Part shown: piece by piece, positions 8,424 to 15,200 of the stretch
Layout: every line of letters starts with the position of its first letter
How positions within the stretch are numbered: the first letter of the stretch is position 1
Assembly (NCBI GenBank): GCA_963761655.1
Contig: CAVXHI010000001.1
Span: 248,001 to 312,000, forward strand
DNA: 64,000 nt
Origin: RYN-122 sp963761655
GTDB taxonomy: Bacteria > Actinomycetota > Actinomycetes > Mycobacteriales > SCTD01
Direction of reading: 5' to 3'
Position numbers and translations under genes: made by a program
Notes under the pieces: generated by a model
What the model was told of the DNA's origin: nothing
What the model saw: the letters and a program-made list of their open reading frames with translations, nothing else
Database searches by the model: none

Positions 8424-9908
8424 GTGCGCCCGCTCCCCGCCCAAGCCCAAGCGCTTTCCGCCCGGGTGCAGGCTGCCGTCGCCGCCCTCGCGGAGCAGCT
8501 TGAGGCCGGCGACGCCCCGAGCCTGGTCGTGCTCGAGCAGCGCATGCAGGACCTGCTCAAGGAGTACCGCGCTCTCCTGGCCGAGACCGGCCTGGGCGAC
8601 CGCACCGGACCGCCCACCGGCGTCGCAAAGGACGACTACAACGCCTTCGTCCGCAGCGTCGTCGCGCTGGCTTCGATGACCGCGCTCGTGGCTGGCAAAG
8701 TCGGTGGCAGCGCCGGCATCGCGTGGGGCCACCACCTGTTCGGTGAGCATGACCTTGGGCCGGTTCGCCATGACGCGCTTGAGCTCGCCCTGCCGGAGCG
8801 GGCCGTCAAGCGGATTCTGGTCGACCAGGCGGGAGACCTCCTCGGGGCCTTCACCGAGCTCGCCGAACTCCTCCCCGGCCGCCCGCACGGCCGAATCAGC
8901 GCCGTCGAACGCAGCCTCGAGCGGATCTGCCGCGCCCTGGACTGCCGCGGCTCGGTGCGCCGCAGCCTCGGGTTCACCCTCTGGGACGCTGCGTCGTTCG
9001 CCTCCGAGCTCGGCATCAACGAGGACGAGGCGGTCCGCCGCGCGGAGGCCCGCGAGGTCGTCGCGGTCAAGTCGTGGACCGGCCAATGGCAGTTCCCGGA
9101 CTACCAGACGGTACGCGGCGCCCTGCGCGACGAGGTCGCGCTCGTCTGCGCTGACGCAGACCCCGGCTTCAAGGGTTGGCCTCTGGCGATCTGGCTGGGC
9201 GGCAACCTTGGACAAACTCCCGCCTACTACGAGCAGCTCCTCGGCGGCCGCGGCCTCTGGCGGCCTCACTGGGGAGATGCGGCCACGGGGGCTTTCAACG
9301 GCATCATCAGACCCGCCCAAGCCCCGCCTCCGACCGAGCTCTGGCGCAACATCAAGCGCGGCTACGGCCCCTTCTTTTTCAGCAGCGCAAAGCCGTCGGC
9401 GCCCGGCGCCCCGGCGCCGCCGGCCGGCCGGTTCGACCTGCCCGCCCACACTGACCGCGGCTCGCTCTACACCGCCGCAACCCCCGCTGGCGCTTGCGCC
9501 GAGGTCTTGGACCGTGAGCCCGTCGTCACGCTCAGGCACCTACTTCACCGGGTCCTCTGGCGGCTGGCGCCGAACGAGCAGCTCAAGCTCGCGGACCTAT
9601 CAAGTGCCGCCGCGCTGCTCGCGGCGACGACCAACCGCAACGACACCCAGGAGCTCGCCGAGCGGCTGTCCGCGACCTGGCAGGGCATGCAGGTGCCGCT
9701 CCGGACCGGCGGGTCAGACCCCGGGGCCGTCCTGTTCGGCCCCGTCGGGGCGGTCCTGCCTGCCGCCGCCGGCCTCGGCTTGTGGTCCGCCGAGCCGGAG
9801 CCCCTGATCCAGTCCGACCACGTCTGGGACTATCTCGACCAGCGCGAGGCCCTCACCGACGGCTTCCCGATCGTCCTGCGGCGCTTCCCCGAGGAGATCG
9901 ACTACTAG
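8424..9908 (+). CDS. RES-domain protein with internal Xre/MbcA/ParS-like antitoxin segment
   Basis: The 494-residue product has three parts. Residues 1-170 are mostly helical and unassigned. Residues about 185-285 (LWDAASFASELGINEDEA, WQFPDYQ, GWPLAIWLGGNL) resemble the HTH and DUF2384-like regions of Xre/MbcA/ParS antitoxins. Residues about 333-480 form a RES domain beginning GRFDLPAHTDRGSLYTA and AGACAEVLDRE, which supplies the family Arg, Tyr and Glu. RES toxins such as MbcT and ParT act on NAD+. A toxin and an antitoxin-like domain in one chain is unusual. The GTG start at 8424 follows the PRTase stop without a gap and has no strong ribosome site, so coupling is likely. An ATG at 8544 is an alternative. 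The serine of the RES triad is uncertain. Confidence 0.72.
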   Translation: MRPLPAQAQALSARVQAAVAALAEQLEAGDAPSLVVLEQRMQDLLKEYRALLAETGLGDRTGPPTGVAKDDYNAFVRSVVALASMTALVAGKVGGSAGIAWGHHLFGEHDLGPVRHDALELALPERAVKRILVDQAGDLLGAFTELAELLPGRPHGRISAVERSLERICRALDCRGSVRRSLGFTLWDAASFASELGINEDEAVRRAEAREVVAVKSWTGQWQFPDYQTVRGALRDEVALVCADADPGFKGWPLAIWLGGNLGQTPAYYEQLLGGRGLWRPHWGDAATGAFNGIIRPAQAPPPTELWRNIKRGYGPFFFSSAKPSAPGAPAPPAGRFDLPAHTDRGSLYTAATPAGACAEVLDREPVVTLRHLLHRVLWRLAPNEQLKLADLSSAAALLAATTNRNDTQELAERLSATWQGMQVPLRTGGSDPGAVLFGPVGAVLPAAAGLGLWSAEPEPLIQSDHVWDYLDQREALTDGFPIVLRRFPEEIDY

Positions 9909-9933
9909 GGCGCGTCTCCGTAGTCATCGGAGC

Positions 9934-10220
9934 TAGAGGCTGATCCAGGCGAGGACAACGCCGCCTTGATGGGCAGGCCACGCCCGTTCTTGAGCCGGTT
10001 GAACGCTCATTCCACGACGTTGCGGTGCTTGTAGTCACGGGCGTTGAACCGAGGTGGACGGCCGCCGTTGCTGCCCCGGTTCTTGCGGTGCTGGATCTGG
10101 TCGGCGGGCTGCGGGGTGACCGCGCGGATTCGCGCCTGCGAAGCAGCGCAAGGGTGCCGCATGAGGAGTACGCCTTGTCGGCCCGCAGCGTCGTCGTCAT
10201 TCGGGGCCGCCGGAGCCGTC
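9934..10220 (-). pseudogene. Degenerate IS5-type transposase C-terminal remnant
   Basis: Reading the minus strand gives pieces of a transposase C-terminus common in actinobacterial IS5-group elements. These are ADKAYSS at about 10165-10185, then HRKNRGSNGGRPPRFN, YKHRNVVE, an in-frame TGA, and AFNRLKNGRGLP, ending VLAWISL before a stop at 9934-9936. The TGA replaces the arginine normally following VVE, consistent with CGA to TGA. At least one frameshift separates ADKAYSS from the rest. The N-terminal two thirds are missing. No terminal repeats could be paired. It marks past insertion activity between the RES gene and the IS256 copy. Confidence 0.75.
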
Positions 10221-10648
10221 GCTCAGAGCGTGGGCGTGTGCTGCAGGTCTGGTCGCCACTGCTTGATGAATCAAGCCGCAGGGGTGCGAACGGCACCAGT
10301 GCCGCCAGGCCACGCAGCTCGTCGGGGCACCTCCTCGGTGCTCGCCTCAGGTAGCACCCCGTAGCTCCTCTCGCGCCCTCCATCGAATTCGGGGTGGTCC
10401 ACCAGCCCATAGGACCGAGGGACGCCATGCGCAAAGGGCATATGCGGACCGTTGTCGCCCGCGGACGTGCGTTGATGCCTAGGCGCCAAAAATGCGCGGT
10501 CGCCGGTGATGCAGGAAAAGTGCACGAACGTAGTAATCGTCTCGCTGTTGGTCTTGTCCTGACCCTGCTAGGTGCGGCGTGCGCGGGCGTCGGAACGTCC
10601 GCTGCCGCTGCTCCGTCGGCTCAGAGCGACCAGGACCGCGACTTCGAC

Positions 10649-10656
10649 AGAGCGCG
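10649..10656. repeat. Left target-site duplication of the IS256-type element
   Basis: AGAGCGCG directly precedes the left terminal repeat and is repeated exactly at 12116-12123. Eight to nine base duplications are typical of IS256-family transposition. Confidence 0.9.
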
Positions 10657-12115
10657 GGTCGAGTCCACGGACGTGGTGTGTGAAGCGGTCACCACGTGAT
10701 CCGGTGGGTGCAGGTTAGGCGGTGAGGGCGGCTGCTGTCAGCGGCTCGCTGTTGACCTCCTTCGTGGTCGTGTCGGTGCTGCTGGTGGCGGCGAGGGTGA
10801 TGCGGCTGCGGGCCAGGACGTCGAGGCCGAGGTAGCGGCGGCCTTCGGTCCATTCGTCGTGCTGCTCGGCCAGGACGGCGCCGACGAGGCGGACGAGCGC
10901 GTTGCGGTCGGGGAAGATCCCGACGACGTCGGTGCGCCGGCGGATCTCGCGGTTGAGGCGTTCTTGGGGGTTGTTGCTCCAGATCTGCCGCCAGAGCTCC
11001 TTGGGGAACGCGGTGAACGCGAGCACGTCGGGGCGGGCGGCCTCGAGGTGATCGACGACGGCGGGGAGCTTCTCGGCCAGGGCGTCCAGGACCCGGTCGT
11101 ACTGCTCGTTGACGGACTTGGCGTCGGGCTGGTCGTAGACGCTGTGCAGCAGCGTCTTGACCCACGGCCAGGATGCTCTTGGGGGTGGCGCTCATGAGGT
11201 TCGCGGCGTAGTGCGTGCGGCACCGCTGCCAGCTGGCGCCGGGCAGCGTCGCGCCGATCGCGGCGACGAGGCCGGCGTGCGCGTCGCTGGTGACGAGCTT
11301 GACGCCGGTCAGGCCGCGGGCGGTGAGGTCGCGGAAGAAGGCGAGCCAGCCGGCGCCGTCCTCGCTGCTGGTGACCTGCAGCCCGAGGATCTCGCGGTGC
11401 CCGTCGGCGTTGACGCCGCAGGCCAGCAGCGCGTGGACGTTCACGACCCGGCCGCCTTCGCGGACCTTCATGACCAGCGCGTCGGCCGCGACGAACGTGT
11501 ACGGCCCGGCGTCCAGCGGCCGGGTCCGGAAGGACTCGACGTGCTCGTCGAGCTCCTTCGCCATCACGCTGACCTGGCTCTTGCACAGGCTGGTGATCCC
11601 GAGGGTCTCGACGAGCTTCTCCATCCGCGGGTGCTGACCCCGAGCAGGTAGCAGGTCGCGACGACCGTCGTCAGGGCCCGTTCGGCGCGCTTGCGGCGCT
11701 CGAGCAGCCAGTCCGGGAAGTAGCTCCCGGACCGGAGCTTGGGGATCGCGAGGTCGATCGTGCCGGCGCGGGTGTCCCAGTCGCGGGGCCGGTAGCCGTT
11801 GCGGCTGTTGGTCCGCTCGTCGCTGCGCGCGCCGTAGGGCGCGCCGCACAGCGCGTCGGCCTCGGCACCCATCAGCGCCTGCACGAACATCTTCAGCAGG
11901 TGCCGGACCAGGTCGGGGTCGGCGCGGTCGATCTGCGCGTCCCACGGCAGGGCAGGGTCAATAATCGGGGCGGCGGTCATCGTTGTGGTTCTCCTTCAGG
12001 GCGACTGTGAGAGGTCTTCTGAAGGATCACGCGGTGGCCGTCTTCTACGTCCTCACGACACGCAGCATCATCCGCGTCGTCGTCGAGGTCGTACACCACG
12101 TCCGTGGACTCAACT
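10657..12115 (-). mobile_element. IS256-family insertion sequence, complete ends
   Basis: The element is 1459 bases long. Its left end (10657-10679) and the reverse complement of its right end (12093-12115) share a 23-base imperfect terminal repeat containing the identical core GAGTCCACGGACGTGGTGT, with two mismatches near the tip. It is flanked by the exact 8-bp duplication AGAGCGCG. The single transposase gene on the minus strand carries two compensating frameshifts. Length, end structure and duplication size agree with the IS256 family. It inserted into a small secreted-protein gene, and preserved ends suggest a fairly recent insertion that could still be mobilised by a transposase in trans. 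Confidence 0.92.
10715..11980 (-). pseudogene. IS256-family transposase with two frameshifts
   Basis: The coding path is MTAAPIIDPALPW to YLLGVSTR in one frame, MEKLVETLGITSLCKSQVS to NLMSATPKS in a second, and LLHSVYDQPDAKSV to SEPLTAAALTA in the first frame again. Family hallmarks are present: the aspartate regions FVAADALVMKVRE and KLVTSDAHAGL, WQRCRTHYAANL, and the glutamate in NNPQERLNREIRRR. A base appears missing near 11631, where ACCCGCGGATGGAG should read ACC CGC CGG ATG GAG, and one appears extra near 11177. The encoded enzyme should be non-functional unless these are sequencing errors. A full-length product would be about 420 residues, normal for the family. Confidence 0.9.
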
Positions 12116-12123
12116 AGAGCGCG
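12116..12123. repeat. Right target-site duplication of the IS256-type element
   Basis: This AGAGCGCG is identical to the copy at 10649-10656 and lies directly after the right terminal repeat. Confidence 0.9.
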
Positions 12124-12274
12124 ACAGGTCAGGGCCGCCTTCGGCCTCGACAACAGCCAAGCGCGTACGAGGGAAGTCGGGACTCGGGACGCAGACTGGC
12201 CGGGTGGGAGGTCGGTGCGTATGCGCACTGGCCCAACACCCGGAGGTCCTCGTCGCACGCCAACGGCCGTCTGA

Positions 12275-12572
12275 GCGAGCACGCTCGCGATCTGACTGTC
12301 GAGCGACGCCTCGCCGGTCACAAGGTCCGCGACGACGCCGGGCAGTCCGGGTTCAGCGCACGACGGTCTACAGGCGGATCGTTCGCTACGTAGCCCAGAG
12401 CCCGGCGGGGCTGTCGGACCCCGTGGCGCAGCAGGCGTTCGCACGGGTTCGCAAAGCAGAACCGCATCGCGTTCGCATTTCGCTCGCGCCGAGCAGGGGA
12501 GGTTCGCAGTTCGACCCGCCAGCGGCAGCTTCGTCGCGGGTGGGCGCTGGGGCCTCGCCCCGAGGTGTCCTG
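12275..12572. other. Stretch without a recognisable gene
   Basis: Frames are open on both strands, but the products are Arg/Ser-rich and match nothing I recognise. It lies between the truncated secreted-protein gene and the immunity-like gene, and is probably decayed coding sequence plus the promoter of the latter. Confidence 0.4.
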
Positions 12573-13025
12573 GTGAGCGCCGCGCGCCGTCGGCAGCCGC
12601 GGCTCGGGGACGTCTTCGCGGTCCCGCTCCCGAACGGGCGGTTCGCGCACGCGCGGTACTACGCCGACGCGACGCTCGGGGTCTACGCGGGCCAGCGGGC
12701 GCGTGAGGTGGACCTGCCCGCGGGGAGGCGAGAGGTCGTGCTGTTCCTCAGCGTGCACCTGGACAACCTGCTCGACGGGGACTGGCCGCTCGTCGGCGTC
12801 GACCCGTTCGAGGAGGGCGAGGAGACCTGGCCGCCGCCGCGGTACATCCAGGACTTCCTCACGGGCGAGCCCCGGATCTACGAGCGGGGCACGATGCGGC
12901 CGGCGGAGGGCGACGCGTGGCGGGGGCTGGAGGAGGCCGCGGTCTGGGAGGGCGCGGCCGCCCGGCAGAAGATCGCCGAGGCGACCGCAGCGGACGGTGC
13001 AGCGGGGGCCGGCCGCGGCCCGTGA
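12573..13025 (+). CDS. Imm26-like immunity protein
   Basis: The 150-residue product has the opening expected for the Imm26 immunity family: LGDVFAVPLPNGRFAHARYY, where a GDxFxxPLPxGRxxxxR strand pair begins the fold. This is followed by VVLFLSVHLDNLLDG and a central YIQDFLTGEPRIYERG segment, and the C-terminus is acidic then Ala-rich. The GTG at 12573 is preceded by GAGG at a seven-base spacing. A longer in-frame extension upstream runs through non-coding-looking DNA and is rejected. Immunity proteins of this type are normally paired with a polymorphic toxin, but none is visible next to it here. It is therefore an orphan at the right edge of the accessory region. Assignment rests on the N-terminal motif. 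Confidence 0.6.
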   Translation: MSAARRRQPRLGDVFAVPLPNGRFAHARYYADATLGVYAGQRAREVDLPAGRREVVLFLSVHLDNLLDGDWPLVGVDPFEEGEETWPPPRYIQDFLTGEPRIYERGTMRPAEGDAWRGLEEAAVWEGAAARQKIAEATAADGAAGAGRGP

Positions 13026-13144
13026 GGCTGCCTGGCTACACCGCGACGGGCTACCGACAGATGGTCCCGACGGGCCCTCCCTGAGGACGCGTCGTCGTCG
13101 ATGGAGCACGGACAGCTCTTCCCTCCGTCGAACGGCCCCTCCGC

Positions 13145-14734
13145 ATGAGCGCCTCCAGCCCCGCCCAGTGGCTCCGCGACCGCAAGGTCAACAGCAAGCT
13201 GATGGTCCTGGTCGGGGTGCTCCTGACCGCGGCCGTCAGCGTCGGCGCCGCCGGACTGGCGGGCCTGTCCAGCGTCCACGGCAAGGCGGAGAGCATCTAC
13301 TCGGCGGGCGCCGTGCCGCTGCAGCAGCTGTCCGACGCCCGGGACGCGAACGGCAGCATGCGCCAGCGCGTGCTCCTGCACCTGGTCGCGACGCCCGCCG
13401 ACAAGGCCGTCCGCGAGCAGCAGATCACGCAGTTCGACGCCGCCTTCGACGACGACGTCGCGAAGCTCGCCGAGGAGGGCGTCGACCCGGAGGGGCTGGC
13501 CGCCTACGTCGACGCGACGAAGGCCTACCGCGCCTTCCGCGACGGCACGATCCTGCCCGCCAGCAACCGCGGCGTGAAGGACATCCAGCCGATCCTCAAG
13601 AAGTGCGACGAGCTGTTCGCCGTCGTCGTCAAGGCCGGTGCGGACCTCGGCACCTCGCAGGTCGCCGTCGTGAAGACCACCGCCGCCGAGGCGACGCGGG
13701 CCGCCGACAGGGGTCGCACGCTCGTCCTCGTGATCCTCGTGGTCGGTGCCGCGCTCGGCCTGGTCCTGGCCCGCCTGGTGAGCCGTTCCATCACCGGTCC
13801 GCTCCGCAGCGTCAGCGGCGTCCTCAAGGCCATGGCCGACGGCGACCTGACGCACACGGTCGAGGTCACCAGCAAGGACGAGCTCGGCCAGATGGCGACC
13901 GACCTGAGCACCGCGATCGACGCGGTCCGCACGACCGTCCGCACCATGGGCGAGAGCGCCGGTGCCCTCGGCCTCAGCGCCGACGAGCTGATGACGGTGT
14001 CGGGCGCCATCGCCTCCTCGGCGGACCAGACCTCGGCGCAGGCCAACGTCGTCAGCGCGGCCGCCGAGCAGGTGAGCCGCAACGTCCAGACCGTCGCCAC
14101 GGGCGCGGAGGAGATGGGCGCGAGCATCCGGGAGATCGCCCAGAACGCCAACGAGGCCGCCCGGGTGGCGAGCTCCGCGGTCGAGGTGGCGCACCAGACG
14201 AACGAGACCGTGACGAAGCTCGGGCAGAGCAGCCTGGAGATCGGCGCCGTCGTCAAGGTGATCACGGGCATCGCGGAGCAGACCAACCTGCTGGCCCTGA
14301 ACGCCACGATCGAGGCGGCCCGGGCGGGCGAGGCCGGCAAGGGCTTCGCCGTCGTGGCCAACGAGGTCAAGGACCTGGCGCAGGAGACGGCCAAGGCGAC
14401 CAAGGACATCTCGGCCCGGATCGAGGCCATCCAGGCCGACACCGCGGGCGCCGTCGACGCGATCGCGCAGATCAGCCTGGTCATCGGGCAGATCAGCGAC
14501 TACCAGACGACGATCGCCAGCGCGGTCGAGGAGCAGACGGCGACGACGAACGAGATGTCGCGGTCGGTCGCCGAGGCCGCCACCGGCTCGACCCAGATCG
14601 CCGGCACCATCACGGGTGTCGCGGAGGCCGCGGCCAGCACGACGGCGGGCGTCAACCAGAGCCAGCGGGCCGCCGAGCAGCTGGCGCAGATGAGCGCCGA
14701 GCTCAACCAGCTGGTCGGCACCTTCCGCACCTGA
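13145..14734 (+). CDS. Methyl-accepting chemotaxis protein
   Basis: This 529-residue receptor has a first membrane helix at about residues 19-40, a periplasmic-side four-helix bundle sensor of about 150 residues, a second helix at about 193-213 (LVLVILVVGAALGLVLARLV), a HAMP domain and a long methyl-accepting coiled coil. The kinase-contact hairpin is visible as EQTNLLALNATIEAARAGE, followed by GKGFAVVANEVKDLA. These show it signals to CheA/CheW, so the organism is probably flagellated. The ligand cannot be predicted. The gene stands alone and is followed by a strong hairpin, so it is probably monocistronic. Confidence 0.95.
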   Translation: MSASSPAQWLRDRKVNSKLMVLVGVLLTAAVSVGAAGLAGLSSVHGKAESIYSAGAVPLQQLSDARDANGSMRQRVLLHLVATPADKAVREQQITQFDAAFDDDVAKLAEEGVDPEGLAAYVDATKAYRAFRDGTILPASNRGVKDIQPILKKCDELFAVVVKAGADLGTSQVAVVKTTAAEATRAADRGRTLVLVILVVGAALGLVLARLVSRSITGPLRSVSGVLKAMADGDLTHTVEVTSKDELGQMATDLSTAIDAVRTTVRTMGESAGALGLSADELMTVSGAIASSADQTSAQANVVSAAAEQVSRNVQTVATGAEEMGASIREIAQNANEAARVASSAVEVAHQTNETVTKLGQSSLEIGAVVKVITGIAEQTNLLALNATIEAARAGEAGKGFAVVANEVKDLAQETAKATKDISARIEAIQADTAGAVDAIAQISLVIGQISDYQTTIASAVEEQTATTNEMSRSVAEAATGSTQIAGTITGVAEAAASTTAGVNQSQRAAEQLAQMSAELNQLVGTFRT

Positions 14735-14747
14735 GTCTCCGCACGAC

Positions 14748-14781
14748 GACGGCCGCTCCCGGACCCCCGGGGGCGGCCGTC
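14748..14781 (+). terminator. Intrinsic terminator-like hairpin after the chemotaxis receptor
   Basis: GACGGCCGC at 14748-14756 pairs with GCGGCCGTC at 14773-14781 and the interior is also self-complementary. There is no U-tract, as is common in high-GC actinomycetes. It separates the receptor from the convergent GNAT gene. Confidence 0.75.
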
Positions 14782-14807
14782 GCCGTGTCAGGCCGTCTCA
14801 GGCGGTG

Positions 14808-15128
14808 TCAGGCAGCGGGCAGCCCGTACCGGTCCCGCGCGTCGGCCGGCACGAGCTCCAGGTCCTCCGGGTGCCGCAGCAGGTGGGCCCGCACGAACGA
14901 GCACTGCGGCAGCAGGCCCTCCCCGGCGTCCCGCGCGACGGCGACGACCGCCCGCACGAGGGCGCTGCCGACGCCGCGCCCCTCGAAGGCCGGGTCGACC
15001 ACGGTGTGGGTCGCGGTGAGCCGGCCGTCGGCCCGCTCGTAGGTCGCGAAGCCCGCCTCCTGCCCGTCGAGCGTGGCGGTGAGACGGGCGCCGTCGTCCT
15101 GGATGTCCGGCTGCACGGGGTCGGTCAT
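14808..15128 (-). CDS. Small GNAT-family N-acetyltransferase (YjdJ type)
   Basis: The 106-residue protein is a short-form GNAT. It has the strand ARLTATLDGQEAGFATYE, the segment THTVVDPAFEGRGVGSALVR containing the acetyl-CoA pyrophosphate-binding R-G-x-G motif, and ends HPEDLELVP. The missing N-terminal helices are typical of the YjdJ/GNAT subfamily of about 90-110 residues. The acceptor substrate is unknown. It is transcribed towards the chemotaxis receptor and away from the EAL-domain gene. Confidence 0.85.
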   Translation of the reverse strand: MTDPVQPDIQDDGARLTATLDGQEAGFATYERADGRLTATHTVVDPAFEGRGVGSALVRAVVAVARDAGEGLLPQCSFVRAHLLRHPEDLELVPADARDRYGLPAA

Positions 15129-15200
15129 CCGTCAGGTCTACCTCCAGGGTCACCCCCTGGGGTCATGCAGGGTCCCGGGAGTCCGGCCGATGGGGTGCGT

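Larger units (their letters stand above)
10520..12274 (+). pseudogene. Secreted protein gene interrupted by the IS256-type element
   Basis: A GTG at 10520, preceded by AGGAAA, opens a signal peptide (RLAVGLVLTLLGAACAGVG, then AAAAP) and a mature start ending at the element boundary 10656. If the element and one copy of the 8-bp duplication are removed, the frame continues at 12124 without interruption as RQVRAAFGLDNSQARTREV and stops at 12274, for about 95 residues. The AAFGLD segment resembles pro-regions of secreted actinobacterial proteins. The last 25 residues look unlike protein, so a second lesion may have shortened the gene. Function is unknown. Confidence 0.5.

Noticed and set aside
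11985..12572. N-terminal extension of the Imm26-like gene back to 11985
   Set aside because: The added 196 residues run through the right end of the IS element and non-coding-looking DNA; a GTG with a ribosome site at 12573 gives the normal domain start.
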